Of a stretch of 64,000 bases of DNA, positions 50,044-59,060 are shown piece after piece. Origin of the DNA: Streptomyces sp. TLI_146 (GTDB lineage Bacteria > Actinomycetota > Actinomycetes > Streptomycetales > Streptomycetaceae); contig NZ_PJMX01000001.1 of the NCBI RefSeq assembly GCF_002846415.1, forward strand, positions 3,162,001-3,226,000, in the 5' to 3' direction. The stretch's first letter is position 1. Every line of letters starts with the position of its first letter. Below the pieces are notes generated by a model, which was not told the origin of the DNA, made no database searches, and saw nothing but the letters and a program-made list of their open reading frames with translations. Position numbers and translations under genes: made by a program.

Positions 50044-50934
50044 GTGTCCGGCTGGTCCATACCCCGCCGCCGTACCCGCACCGCCCTGTTCTCCGCCGTC
50101 GGTCTCGCCGCCGCGTCCGCCGGTCTGTGGGCCGGGCTCGGGGGCACGTCCGCCGCCTCGACGACGGCGACCGTGCCCACCCCCGACCACACGGTCGTCG
50201 TGGTCTTCGAGAACCACGCGTACAGCCAAGTCATCGGCAGCTCCAGCGCCCCGTACATCAACTCGCTGAAGAGCGGCGGCGCCAACCTCACGCAGTCGTT
50301 CGGCGTCACGCACCCGAGCCAGCCCAACTACCTCCAGCTCTTCTCGGGCAGCAACCAGGGCGTCACGGACGACAGCTGCTACACCCCCGGCTTCAGCTCC
50401 GCGCCCAACCTGGGCTCCGAGCTGATCGCCGCGGGCAGGACCTGGGGCAGCTACAACGAGACCCTGCCCAGCCAGGGCTCCACCACGTGCAGCAGCGGCA
50501 AGTACGCCCGCAAGCACAACCCCTGGTTCGCGTTCAGCAACGTGCCGACCTCCACGGCCAAGACGATGACCCAGTTCCCCACCGACTTCACCACGCTGCC
50601 GCAGGTCTCCTTCGTGGTGCCGAACCTGTGCAGCGACATGCACGACTGCTCGGTCTCGACCGGTGACACCTGGCTCAAGAACAACCTGAAGGCGTACGCG
50701 GACTGGGCCAAGACCCACAACAGCCTGCTCGTCGTCACCTTCGACGAGGACAACCGGCTCGCGGGCAACAAGATCCCGACCGTCCTCTACGGCCAGCAGG
50801 TGATCCCGGGCTCGTCGTCCTCGACGACGTACAACCACTACAACCTGCTGCGCACCATCGAGGACATGTACGGCACCGCGCACGCCGGCCAGGCCGCCAA
50901 CGCCTCGGACATCACGGGCATCTGGGCTTCCTGA
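50044..50934 (+). CDS. Secreted acid phosphatase / phosphoesterase
   Basis: A 296-residue exported phosphoesterase. Basic start (RRRTRTALFSAVGLAAASAGLW) is a signal peptide (Tat or Sec). The mature part begins with the phosphoesterase core: HTVVVVFENHAYSQVIGSSSAPYINSLKSGG, with metal-binding Glu and Asn, then VTHPSQPNYLQLFSGSNQG and LLVVTFDEDN (second metal site), typical of PF04185-like phospholipase C/acid phosphatase proteins. GTG at 50044 follows GGAGGT. It is the first of three genes separated by 1 bp or overlapping, so it probably shares a transcript with the MFS and propeller genes; phosphate scavenging is likely. Confidence 0.9.
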   Translation: MSGWSIPRRRTRTALFSAVGLAAASAGLWAGLGGTSAASTTATVPTPDHTVVVVFENHAYSQVIGSSSAPYINSLKSGGANLTQSFGVTHPSQPNYLQLFSGSNQGVTDDSCYTPGFSSAPNLGSELIAAGRTWGSYNETLPSQGSTTCSSGKYARKHNPWFAFSNVPTSTAKTMTQFPTDFTTLPQVSFVVPNLCSDMHDCSVSTGDTWLKNNLKAYADWAKTHNSLLVVTFDEDNRLAGNKIPTVLYGQQVIPGSSSSTTYNHYNLLRTIEDMYGTAHAGQAANASDITGIWAS

Positions 50935-50935
50935 C

Positions 50936-52204
50936 GTGTACGTAGCAGACAGCCGCAGCACTCCCGCGGCCCCCGCCGCCCGGCTCACCACCGGGCGGCG
51001 TCCCGCCGTGGCCCCGACCGTCCTGGCCCTGGGAACGGTCAGCCTGATCACCGACGTCTCCTCGGAGATGGTCACCGCCGTCCTGCCGCTCTACCTGGTC
51101 ACGGGCCTGGGCCTGTCGCCGCTCGGCTTCGGCCTGCTCGACGGCGTCTACAACGGCTTCAGCGCGCTCGTCCGGCTGGCCGGCGGGCATCTGGCCGACC
51201 GGGGCGGGCGCCACAAGGCCGTCGCGGTCTTCGGCTACGGCCTGTCGGCGGTGTGCAAACCGCTGCTCCTGGTGGCGGGTTCGCTGCCGGTGATCGGCGC
51301 GGTGCTCGCGGCCGACCGGACGGGCAAGGGGCTGCGCACGGCGCCGCGCGACGCGATGATCTCGCTGGCCGCGGCGCCCGAGGCGCGCGGGCGGGCGTTC
51401 GGCGTGCACCGCGCGATGGACACGGCGGGCGCGCTGCTCGGGCCGCTGGTCGCGTTCCTGATCCTCCGTCGGGCGGTGGACGGGTACGACGCCGTCTTCA
51501 CGGTCAGCTTCTGCGTGGCGGCGGTCGGCGTGCTCGTCCTGGTGCTGTTCGTACCCGGGCGCACGGCCCCCGAGCGGGCCCCGGACGCGCCGCGCGCCTC
51601 GCTCAAGGCGGCGCTGGCCCTGCTCGGCGAGCGCGAGGTGCGCCGACTCGCCCTCTGCGCCCTGCTGTTGGGCCTGGCCACGGTCAGCGACTCCTTCGTC
51701 TACCTGCTGCTCCAGCGCCGCATGGACGTGCCCGACCGCTGGTTCGCGCTGCTGCCGCTCGGCACCGCGGCCGCGTTCCTGCTGCTCGCCGTGCCGCTGG
51801 GCCGCCTCGCCGACCGGGTGGGCCGCTGGCGGGTCTTCCTCGGCGGCCACGCGGCCCTGCTGTGCGCGTACGCCCTGCTGCTGCCGGGCTGGCGCGGCGC
51901 TGCGCTGCCGTACGTCGTGCTAGCCCTGCACGGCCTGTTCTACGCGGCGACCGACGGCGTCCTGATGGCCGCGGCGGCGGGCGCCGTCCCGGCTGAACTG
52001 CGCTCCAGCGGGCTCGCGTTGATCCAGACCGGCCAGGCGTCGGCCCGCTTCGTCTGCTCGATCGCCTTCGGCGCGGCGTGGACCGCGTGGGGCGACCGCA
52101 CGGCGCTGGCCACGGCGGCCGTGGCGCTCGCGGTGTGCGCCACGGGGGCGGTGCTGCTGCGCCCGGCGGAAGCGTCCGAGCTCGACGGGGGAGGGCCCGC
52201 ATGA
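50936..52204 (+). CDS. MFS transporter
   Basis: A 422-residue permease with about twelve transmembrane segments. The MFS signature between helices 2 and 3 is GGHLADRGGRHKAVAVFGYG, and DRTGKGLRTAPRDAMI lies in the loop after helix 4 (typical of bacterial drug/metabolite exporters). The start GTG 50936 follows the phosphatase stop by one base, so translation is probably coupled. The stop overlaps the next start (ATGA). Substrate unknown; given the neighbouring phosphatase it could move an organophosphate product, but that is an inference. Confidence 0.9.
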   Translation: MYVADSRSTPAAPAARLTTGRRPAVAPTVLALGTVSLITDVSSEMVTAVLPLYLVTGLGLSPLGFGLLDGVYNGFSALVRLAGGHLADRGGRHKAVAVFGYGLSAVCKPLLLVAGSLPVIGAVLAADRTGKGLRTAPRDAMISLAAAPEARGRAFGVHRAMDTAGALLGPLVAFLILRRAVDGYDAVFTVSFCVAAVGVLVLVLFVPGRTAPERAPDAPRASLKAALALLGEREVRRLALCALLLGLATVSDSFVYLLLQRRMDVPDRWFALLPLGTAAAFLLLAVPLGRLADRVGRWRVFLGGHAALLCAYALLLPGWRGAALPYVVLALHGLFYAATDGVLMAAAAGAVPAELRSSGLALIQTGQASARFVCSIAFGAAWTAWGDRTALATAAVALAVCATGAVLLRPAEASELDGGGPA

Positions 52205-53235
52205 CCGTCCGTATGACCCTGCGCAACAAGCTGATCGTCCTGGCGACGGCCCTGGTCGTCCTCGCGGGCGTGGCCACCGCGGCCGTACTGCACGCGGCGG
52301 GCCGCGAGGACCGCAAGAACCAGGTGCAGGCGGACGGGCCGCCGGTGCGGGGCGGCGAGGTCTCGCTCGCCCCGGACTCGGGCCGCCGGATCGTCTTCCG
52401 CAACATGGCGTGGGGCCCGCACCGCGACGAGCTCGCCACGGTCCCGGCCGCCGATCCGTCGGGGCCGCGCACCGCCTCCGGCGTCAAGTGCCTGCGCTTC
52501 TACGCGGCCGCCGGGACCGGGGTGTGCCTGCGGGCCGAGCGGGGCGCGGTGCAGGACGGCTACCGGGCGGTGATCCTGGACGCGCGGCTGAAGGAGCGCG
52601 CCCACTACAGCCTGCCGGGCATCCCGACCCGGGCGCGGGTCTCCCCGTCCGGCCAGCTGGCGGCCTGGACGGTCTTCGTGGGCGGCGACTCGTACGCGGG
52701 CACCAACTTCTCCACCCGCACGGCGATCCTGGACACCCGTACGGGCAAGCTGACCAAGACCCTGGAGGACTTCACGATCGAGCGCGACGGGCACCCGTAC
52801 CACGCCTCCGACGTGAACTTCTGGGGTGTCACCTTCGCCGACGACGAGCACTTCTACGCGACGATGGCGACGGGGAAGAAGACGTACCTGGTCCGCGGCG
52901 ACCTCCCGGCCCGCAAGGTGACGACGCTGCGCACCAACCTGGAGTGCCCGTCCCTCTCCCCCGACGGCACCCGCCTCGCCTTCAAGAAGCGCGTGCCCGG
53001 CCTCCCGGCGGACGCGCCCTGGCGCCTGTACGTCCTGGACCTCGCCACGATGCGCGAGACGGCCCTGGCGGAGCCGCGCAGCGTGGACGACCAGCTGGTG
53101 TGGCAGGACGACAGGACGGTCGCGTACTCCCTGCCGGGCGACTACGGGGCCGACCTGTACACCCTCCCGGCGGACGGGACGGGGAGCCCGCGCAAGCTGC
53201 TCACGGCGGGGCTGGCTCCGGCGTATCTGGGCTGA
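52201..53235 (+). CDS. Membrane-anchored TolB-like beta-propeller protein
   Basis: A 344-residue protein. An N-terminal membrane anchor (LIVLATALVVLAGVATAAVLHAAG, residues 10-33) is followed by an extracellular domain with TolB/WD40-like blades: RARVSPSGQLAAWTVFVGGDSYAG, NFWGVTFADDEHFYATMATGKKTYLVRG, LECPSLSPDGTRLAFKKRV, LVWQDDRTVAYSLPGDYGADLYTLPADGTG. Blades with [SPDG..LAF] are typical. ATG at 52201 overlaps the MFS stop by 4 bp, so it is co-translated. The propeller may bind the same ligand or cell wall. No enzymatic motif. Confidence 0.85.
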   Translation: MTVRMTLRNKLIVLATALVVLAGVATAAVLHAAGREDRKNQVQADGPPVRGGEVSLAPDSGRRIVFRNMAWGPHRDELATVPAADPSGPRTASGVKCLRFYAAAGTGVCLRAERGAVQDGYRAVILDARLKERAHYSLPGIPTRARVSPSGQLAAWTVFVGGDSYAGTNFSTRTAILDTRTGKLTKTLEDFTIERDGHPYHASDVNFWGVTFADDEHFYATMATGKKTYLVRGDLPARKVTTLRTNLECPSLSPDGTRLAFKKRVPGLPADAPWRLYVLDLATMRETALAEPRSVDDQLVWQDDRTVAYSLPGDYGADLYTLPADGTGSPRKLLTAGLAPAYLG

Positions 53236-53910
53236 TCAGCCGCCCGCGCCCGGCTCACCGGGCGGCCCCGGCACGGCCCTGCGCACCTCCCGGACGAAGG
53301 GCTCGACGCCCCGCTCGCGCAGCGCGGCGAGCCAGGTCTCGCGGGCGGCGGCGACGTCGGGGGCGGCGGGTCCGTACGTGCTGTTGCGCACCGCCGTCAG
53401 CAGCAGCGCGACCGCCCCGACCAGGATGGCGGCGACGGTGATCGCGCCGAACACCCAGCCCGTACTGATGAGGGTACGGACGAAGTCGCTGTCGCCGTTG
53501 ACGAGCCGCAGCCCGTAGCCGACGCCGAGGAATCCGACAGCGGCGGTTCCGGCGAGGACGGGGGCGAGGACCATGACCACGGCGGGGGCGCCGGCCTCGG
53601 CGGCCTCGTCACCGGCTTCGGTGGGCCGACCCGCCTCGCGCCGCCGGACGTACTCCAGGTACTCGGGCGCGGCGGCGGAACTGATGAGGCTCGCCGCGTT
53701 GACCGCCATGGTGCGGACCTGCCCGGGGGTGAGCGGCTCGTCCGGCCCGGCGGGGTGGTCCCGCAGGACGTCGTCGACGAGCCGCTCGTAGTCGGGCCGG
53801 TCCTCGGCGAGGAGGTGCGAGGCGTACGCGGCGGTGGACGTCTCCCCGAAGGGGCGGCTCCTGGCCAGCGAGGCGATGACCTGCTTCATGAACGTGTCAG
53901 TTCCGCTCAC
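53236..53910 (-). CDS. Membrane protein of unknown function (224 aa)
   Basis: Two hydrophobic helices at about residues 109-130 (VVMVLAPVLAGTAAVGFLGVGYGL) and 145-168 (TGWVFGAITVAAILVGAVALLL) separate an N-terminal cytosolic part (residues 1-105, RPDYERLVDDVLRDHP, LTPGQVRTMAVNAASLISSA) from a C-terminal part rich in charged residues. It overlaps the downstream start of the 126-residue gene (53897-53910), so the two are translationally coupled. No family recognised. Its stop is 1 bp after that of the convergent propeller gene. Confidence 0.7.
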   Translation of the reverse strand: MSGTDTFMKQVIASLARSRPFGETSTAAYASHLLAEDRPDYERLVDDVLRDHPAGPDEPLTPGQVRTMAVNAASLISSAAAPEYLEYVRRREAGRPTEAGDEAAEAGAPAVVMVLAPVLAGTAAVGFLGVGYGLRLVNGDSDFVRTLISTGWVFGAITVAAILVGAVALLLTAVRNSTYGPAAPDVAAARETWLAALRERGVEPFVREVRRAVPGPPGEPGAGG

Positions 53911-54277
53911 CGGTCGCTCCCTCCACTTCCGCGGGTGCGGCGGGCCCGGCCGCGGGCTCCGCCGCCGACGGCTCCCCCGCCGCCTGGAGTTCGGCCAGCT
54001 TGCGGCCGGCCAGCTGCTCCAGCACCTTGGGCGCCGCGATGCCCACCGCCATCACGCCCACCGGGCCGCCCGCCTGCCCCGACGCGCCGAACCCGGCCGC
54101 CAGGCCGACCCCGAGCGCGAGGCGCAGGGCGAGGGCCGTGAGGTAGGCGCCGAGGGGGAGTTCACCGCGTACGCGCCACGGCAGGTTCCGCACCCGGGCG
54201 ATGTCGCCGCGCAGCTGGTGGGCCTCCAGGGCACCGGCCCCGAGCAGCCCCCAGACGCACGCCATCCATACGGACAC
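53897..54277 (-). CDS. Small membrane protein of unknown function (126 aa)
   Basis: An N-terminal hydrophobic helix (WMACVWGLLGAGAL, residues 4-17) and a second one at about 46-80 (LTALALRLALGVGLAAGFGASG, PVGVMAVGIAAPKVL) make it a membrane protein. The C-terminal third is Ala/Glu/Pro-rich. It begins ahead of and overlaps by 14 bp the 224-residue gene, forming a two-gene operon. The repeated Gly/Ala motif may help pack helices. I do not recognise the family; a secretion or effector role is possible but unsupported. Confidence 0.65.
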   Translation of the reverse strand: MSVWMACVWGLLGAGALEAHQLRGDIARVRNLPWRVRGELPLGAYLTALALRLALGVGLAAGFGASGQAGGPVGVMAVGIAAPKVLEQLAGRKLAELQAAGEPSAAEPAAGPAAPAEVEGATGERN

Positions 54278-54317
54278 GGGCCAAGGATGGCAGCGGCGCC
54301 GGGGGCGCGGGAAGGGG

Positions 54318-54677
54318 TCAGTCCTTGTGGAAGCGGTACGACTCGCGCTCCATCTCGCGGACCTCGACCATGACGTGCAGTCGGCGGCCCTGCGGCGCCG
54401 TCACGTGCTTGAGGGTGAGGTCGCGGACCGTCTCGGCGAGCCGTTCGCGGGCCTCCTGGGTGCGCCCGGTGAGGATCGACAGCTGGACGAAGACGGCGTC
54501 GATGTCGTCCTCGCCCTCGCCGAAGTACGACTCCTCTATCCGCCGGAAGCGGCTCTTGAAGGCCGCGGCCGGGGCGTCGACGATGCCCGGCGCGGCGGCG
54601 TGGACGTCGCGCGCGAAGGCCTGGCGGTCGAAGGTCTCGGCGAGACGTTCCGAGTACTCGACATGGACGAACGGCAT
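54318..54677 (-). CDS. Tautomerase/CHMI-like protein
   Basis: A 119-residue protein starting MPFVHVEYSERLAETFDRQAF. The Pro next to the initiator Met is the catalytic position of the tautomerase superfamily (4-oxalocrotonate tautomerase, CHMI), since removal of Met exposes Pro1. The remainder (RFRRIEESYFGEGEDDIDAVFVQLSILTGRTQEARERLAETV) matches 5-carboxymethyl-2-hydroxymuconate isomerase-type proteins, with the conserved Glu/Arg. ATG 54677 is chosen because AGAGG precedes it and the ORF upstream of it shows no family features. A stand-alone gene; substrate unknown. Confidence 0.75.
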   Translation of the reverse strand: MPFVHVEYSERLAETFDRQAFARDVHAAAPGIVDAPAAAFKSRFRRIEESYFGEGEDDIDAVFVQLSILTGRTQEARERLAETVRDLTLKHVTAPQGRRLHVMVEVREMERESYRFHKD

Positions 54678-54798
54678 GCTCAATCCTCTGGTCGCACGGC
54701 GGGACCGGCTGGCTCCCAGCAGCCGCAACCGGCCGCAGCCGGGCGGTATTCCCGGCGCCGGCCGCCCCACGCGCGCGGCGGGCCTCCCGCCTCGTACC

Positions 54799-55143
54799 TC
54801 AGGACGGCTGGATCAGCCCGATGACGTTGCCGTCGGCGTCCTTCACCGACGCCGTCAGCCGCCCGCCGCCGACGTCCTGGACGTCCTGGAGCGTCTGCGC
54901 ACCCGCGTCGACCAGCGTCTTCACGGTCTTCTTGATGTCGTCGACATGCCAGTACGGCACCGGCCCGGTCATCCCCTTGCCGTGGCCGTTGGGGTCGAGG
55001 CCCACTTCCTGGCCCGCCGCGTCGAACTGCACGTAGTACGGCTCGTCCATCACGGGATCGGTGGCAAGAAGCCCGGCGAAGACCGCCTTCGCCCGGGCGA
55101 GGTCCTTGACGGGATAGATGATCGTCTTGAGGCCTTGGGTCAT
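54799..55143 (-). CDS. VOC (glyoxalase-fold) family protein
   Basis: A 114-residue single-domain VOC protein beginning MTQGLKTIIYPVKDLARAKAVFAGLLA. The two beta-alpha-beta-beta-beta units are visible: YPVKDLARAKAVF... and YWHVDDIKKTVKTLVDAGAQTLQDVQDVGGGRLTASVKDADGNVIGLIQ, with the metal-site Glu/His pattern reduced (H in YWHVDD, no terminal Glu). ATG at 55143 follows GAGGAGC. It could be a glyoxalase, bleomycin-resistance or epimerase-like protein; nothing selects among them. It does not overlap its neighbours. Confidence 0.85.
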   Translation of the reverse strand: MTQGLKTIIYPVKDLARAKAVFAGLLATDPVMDEPYYVQFDAAGQEVGLDPNGHGKGMTGPVPYWHVDDIKKTVKTLVDAGAQTLQDVQDVGGGRLTASVKDADGNVIGLIQPS

Positions 55144-55276
55144 GGAGATGCTCCTCGCGGTGCGTCGGCGCGGGGGCAGCCCTCCGGCCGCCCCCTGCCA
55201 TGACACACTCCGGCGACCGCCCCCGCCCGCCGGGCTCACCCGAATGCCCCGCGCGGAACACCCCCAAGGAACGCCC

Positions 55277-56638
55277 CTACAGCACCGGCAGGTTCTTCCG
55301 CAGCTCGAAGGCGGTGACCTCGCTGCGGTACTCCTCCCACTCCTGCTTCTTGTTGCGCAGGAAGAAGTCGAAGACGTGCTCGCCGAGCGTCTCGGCGACC
55401 AGTTCGCTGCGCTCCATCAGCGAGATCGCCTCGCCGAGGTTCTGCGGGAGCGGCTCGATGCCCATCGCGCGGCGCTCGGAGTCGGAGAGCGCCCAGACGT
55501 CGTCGTCGGCGCCCGCCGGGAGCTCGTAGCCCTCCTCGATGCCCTTGAGGCCGGCCGCGAGGAGCAGGGAGTACGCCAGGTACGGGTTGCAGCCGGAGTC
55601 CAGGGAGCGGACCTCGACGCGGGAGGAGCCGGTCTTGCCGGGCTTGTACATCGGCACCCGGATCAGCGCGGAGCGGTTGTTGTGGCCCCAGCAGATGTAC
55701 GAGGGGGCCTCGCCGCCCGCGCCCGCCGTGCGCTCCGAGCCGCCCCAGATGCGCTTGTAGGAGTTGACCCACTGGTTGGTGACGGCCGAGATCTCGGCGG
55801 CGTGCTTGAGCAGGCCCGCGATGAAGGAGCGGCCGACCTTGGAGAGCTGGTACTCGGCGCCCGACTCGTAGAACGCGTTGCGGTCGCCCTCGAAGAGGGA
55901 GAGGTGGGTGTGCATGCCGGAGCCCGGGTACTCCGAGAACGGCTTCGGCATGAAGGTCGCCTGGACGCCCTGTTCGAGCGCCACCTGCTTCATGACCAGG
56001 CGGAACGTCATGATGTTGTCGGCCGTGGAGAGCGCGTCCGCGTACCGCAGGTCGATCTCCTGCTGGCCGGGCGCGCCCTCGTGGTGGCTGAACTCGACCG
56101 AGATGCCCATGGATTCGAGCATGGTGATCGCCTGCCGGCGGAAGTCCATGCCCACGTTCTGCGGGGTGTGGTCGAAGTAGCCGGAGTTGTCCGCGGGGGT
56201 CGGCCGGGTGCCGTCCAACGGCTTGTCCTTCAGCAGGAAGAACTCGATCTCGGGGTGGGTGTAGAAGGTGAAGCCCAGGTCCGAGGTCTTGGCAAGGATG
56301 CGCTTGAGGACGAAGCGCGGGTCCGCGAAGGACGGCGAGCCGTCGGGCATCAGGATGTCGCAGAACATCCGCGCGGTGCCCGGGGCCTCCGCGCGCCACG
56401 GCAGGATCTGGAACGTGCTCGGGTCCGGCTTGGCGATCATGTCGGACTCGTACACCCGCGCGAAGCCCTCGATGGCCGAGCCGTCGAAGCCGATCCCCTC
56501 GTCGAACGCCTGCTCCAGTTCGGCAGGAGCCACCGCGACCGACTTCAGAAAGCCGAGCACATCGGTGAACCACAAACGCACAAACCGGATGTCACGCTCT
56601 TCGAGAGTGCGGAGCACGAACTCCTGCTGCTTGTCCAT
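55277..56638 (-). CDS. glnA2: Type I glutamine synthetase-like enzyme, GlnA2 class (gamma-glutamylpolyamine synthetase type)
   Basis: A 453-residue GSI family member, the length of the S. coelicolor GlnA2 reported to gamma-glutamylate polyamines (literature, from memory). Motifs: IGFDGSAIEGFARVYESD, YTHPEIEFFLL, EFSHHEGAPGQQEIDLRYADA, GSGMHTHLSLFEG and SSRVEVRSLDSGCNPYLAYS. At the position of GlnA Tyr397 the residue is Trp382 (ADDDVWALSD), so GlnE cannot adenylylate it. ATG 56638 follows AAGGATG at eight nucleotides. It is divergent from the APC permease over a 287-bp gap; substrate uptake and degradation of polyamines together is an inference. Confidence 0.93.
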   Translation of the reverse strand: MDKQQEFVLRTLEERDIRFVRLWFTDVLGFLKSVAVAPAELEQAFDEGIGFDGSAIEGFARVYESDMIAKPDPSTFQILPWRAEAPGTARMFCDILMPDGSPSFADPRFVLKRILAKTSDLGFTFYTHPEIEFFLLKDKPLDGTRPTPADNSGYFDHTPQNVGMDFRRQAITMLESMGISVEFSHHEGAPGQQEIDLRYADALSTADNIMTFRLVMKQVALEQGVQATFMPKPFSEYPGSGMHTHLSLFEGDRNAFYESGAEYQLSKVGRSFIAGLLKHAAEISAVTNQWVNSYKRIWGGSERTAGAGGEAPSYICWGHNNRSALIRVPMYKPGKTGSSRVEVRSLDSGCNPYLAYSLLLAAGLKGIEEGYELPAGADDDVWALSDSERRAMGIEPLPQNLGEAISLMERSELVAETLGEHVFDFFLRNKKQEWEEYRSEVTAFELRKNLPVL

Positions 56639-56925
56639 AGCCACATCCTTGCAGTTCAGACGGTCTGTGCACCACCGCCCGGGCATGAGGGGGAAACATC
56701 AGTATCAAGGCCCGGGATTACCGCCACATTACGCACCCGGTATGACCTGCGGCACGTCCCCTCCCCACAGTCGCACCGGGTGCCGCGCGGGGCGAGGCTG
56801 TGGGGGATACTCGCTCCTCGTCGCATGCAGAAACGTCCCCGCAACGGTTGAATACGGCCACCGGGGTACGGACCCGAGTACTGCCAACGAGTGCAGCACG
56901 AGTACGGCTATGGAGAACCCGAAGG

Positions 56926-58914
56926 ATGACCGGCACCCAGATGGAGCCCCCGGATACCGTCGCCGCGCCGCCCGCGCGCGAACCCGCCGCCCGGCGCTGG
57001 CGGGCCTGGCTCCTGGACGGCCTGTCCGAGCGCTCCGCGCGCCACCCCGGACCGCACGGCACCCCGCCGCAGGAGCACCAGGGCCACTCGTGGTGGCGGG
57101 TGATGTGCCTGACGGGTGTCGACTACTTCTCCACCCTCGGCTACCAGCCCGGCATCGCGGCCCTCGCGGCCGGGCTGCTCTCGCCGATGGCCACCCTCGT
57201 ACTGATCGCGCTGACCCTGCTCGGCGCGCTGCCGGTCTACCGGCGGGTGGCCAAGGAGTCCCCCAACGGCGAGGGCTCCATCGCCATGCTGGAGCGGCTG
57301 CTGCCCTGGTGGGCGGGGAAGATCTTCGTCCTGGTGCTGCTCGGCTTCGCGGCCACCGACTTCATGATCACGATCACCCTGTCGGCGGCCGACGCCTCGG
57401 CCCACGTGGTGGAGAACCCCTTCGCCCCCGACTGGCTGCACGGCTCCAACCTCTGGATCACGCTCGCCCTGGTCGCGGCCCTGGGCGCGGTCTTCCTCAA
57501 GGGGTTCAAGGAGGCCATGGGCGTCGCCGTGGTGCTGGTGGCCGTCTATCTGACGCTCAACCTGGTGGTGCTCGCCACCGCCGTCGGCAAGATAGCCACC
57601 GAGCCGGTCGCGGTGAACGACTGGTGGCACGCCGCAAGCGCCGAGCACTCCTCGCCGCTGGCGATGGTCGGCGTGGCGCTGCTCGTCTTCCCCAAGCTCG
57701 CGCTCGGCATGTCCGGCTTCGAGACGGGTGTGGCGGTGATGCCGCAGATCACCGGTGACGCCTCCGACACGTACGCGAAGCCGCTCGGCCGCATCCGCGA
57801 CACCCGCAAGCTGCTCACCACCGCGGCCCTTGTCATGAGCGGCTTCCTGCTGGTCTCCAGCCTCGCCACGACGATCCTCATCCCGGAGGCGGAGTTCAAG
57901 GCGGGCGGCGACGCCAACGGCCGCGCGCTCGCCTACCTCGCCCACCAGCACCTGGGCGAGGCCTTCGGCACGGTGTACGACATCTCGACCATCGCGATCC
58001 TCTGGTTCGCCGGGGCGTCGGCGACGGCCGGGCTGCTCAACCTCGTCCCGCGCTATCTGCCGCGCTACGGCATGGCCCCGGAGTGGACCCGCGCGGTGCG
58101 CCCGCTGGTGCTGCTCTTCGTGGCGATCGCCTTCTTCATCACCTGGTGGTTCGACGCCGACGTGGACGCGCAGAGCGGCGCGTACGCGACCGGGGTGCTC
58201 GTCCTGATGCTCTCGGCGGCGTTCGCCTCGACCGTGGCCGTACTGCACCGGGGCAAGCGGGCCGCCGCCGTCGGGTTCGGCGCGATCACCGCCGTCTTCG
58301 CGTACACCCTGGTCACCAACGTCATCGAGCGGCCCGACGGGCTCAAGATCGCACTGCTGTTCATCCTGGCGATCCTGCTGTCGTCGTTCGCGTCCCGGGT
58401 GCACCGGGCGTTCGAGCTGCGGGCCACCGAGGTGACCTTCGACGAGGCGGCGAGCCGGTTCATCGACGAGGCGGCCGCGAGCGGACCGCTACGGCTGATC
58501 GCCAACGAGCCGCAGGAGCACAGCACCCGGGAGTACCGCGCCAAGGAGTACAGCCAGCGCGAGGAGACCCATATCCCGGACGGGCGGCCGGTGCTGTTCC
58601 TGGAGGTGTTCGTGCAGAACTCCTCGGACTTCACCACCGAGCTGACCGTGCACGGCGACGAGAAGCACGGGGTGCGCAGGCTGCGGGTGGAGGGCGCGGT
58701 GGTGCCCAACACGATCGCGGCGGTGATGATGAAGCTGCGCGAGCGCACCGGCGAGGTGCCGCACGCGTACTTCAACTGGACCGAGGGCCACCCGCTCAGC
58801 CATCTGCTGCGCTTCCTGGTCTTCGGCGACGGCGAGGTCGCGCCGGTCACCCGTGAGGTGCTGCGGCGGGCCGAGCCGGACCTGAAGCGGCGTCCGCGCG
58901 TCCACGTGGGCTGA
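56926..58914 (+). CDS. APC-superfamily permease with C-terminal cytosolic domain
   Basis: A 662-residue transporter with about twelve transmembrane helices between residues 60 and 500. Helix 1 region [49 protein letters not shown] contains the unwound G-x-G type motif, followed by [19 protein letters not shown] hydrophilic C-terminal domain of ~140 residues ([36 protein letters not shown] ... [25 protein letters not shown]) follows, unusual for amino-acid permeases. The transmembrane part recalls the KimA/KUP-like group. Substrate could be an amino acid, polyamine or K+; not resolved. ATG 56926 has GGAG ten nucleotides upstream. Confidence 0.82.
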   Translation: MTGTQMEPPDTVAAPPAREPAARRWRAWLLDGLSERSARHPGPHGTPPQEHQGHSWWRVMCLTGVDYFSTLGYQPGIAALAAGLLSPMATLVLIALTLLGALPVYRRVAKESPNGEGSIAMLERLLPWWAGKIFVLVLLGFAATDFMITITLSAADASAHVVENPFAPDWLHGSNLWITLALVAALGAVFLKGFKEAMGVAVVLVAVYLTLNLVVLATAVGKIATEPVAVNDWWHAASAEHSSPLAMVGVALLVFPKLALGMSGFETGVAVMPQITGDASDTYAKPLGRIRDTRKLLTTAALVMSGFLLVSSLATTILIPEAEFKAGGDANGRALAYLAHQHLGEAFGTVYDISTIAILWFAGASATAGLLNLVPRYLPRYGMAPEWTRAVRPLVLLFVAIAFFITWWFDADVDAQSGAYATGVLVLMLSAAFASTVAVLHRGKRAAAVGFGAITAVFAYTLVTNVIERPDGLKIALLFILAILLSSFASRVHRAFELRATEVTFDEAASRFIDEAAASGPLRLIANEPQEHSTREYRAKEYSQREETHIPDGRPVLFLEVFVQNSSDFTTELTVHGDEKHGVRRLRVEGAVVPNTIAAVMMKLRERTGEVPHAYFNWTEGHPLSHLLRFLVFGDGEVAPVTREVLRRAEPDLKRRPRVHVG

Positions 58915-58946
58915 CCTCGGGGGCTGACTTCGTGGGCTGAGCTCCA

Positions 58947-58983
58947 GGTCCGCCGCAGGCCGCCGCCCGGCCCGCGGCGGACC
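58947..58983 (+). terminator. Hairpin terminator after the APC permease
   Basis: GGTCCGCCGC (58947-58956) pairs with GCGGCGGACC (58974-58983), a 10-bp stem around a 17-nt loop, 33 bp after the permease stop. Confidence 0.7.
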
Positions 58984-59060
58984 GGTTCCGGCCGGGTGGC
59001 CGGATCTTGGCCGACCCCACCCTGCCGCGCGGCGTGCTCCCTCGCCTAGCATCTGCGGCT

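Noticed and set aside
45982..51075. A 1697-codon minus-strand open frame
   Set aside because: It runs antisense through the PAP2, glnE and acid phosphatase genes. Its composition is the Arg/Gly/Asp pattern of a high-GC shadow frame, and the plus-strand genes have clear motifs.
56701..56925. Possible ydaO-type (c-di-AMP) riboswitch before the APC permease
   Set aside because: Such riboswitches precede some K+ or APC permeases, but I could not find its conserved core here. Only repeated CGAGT-like words were seen.
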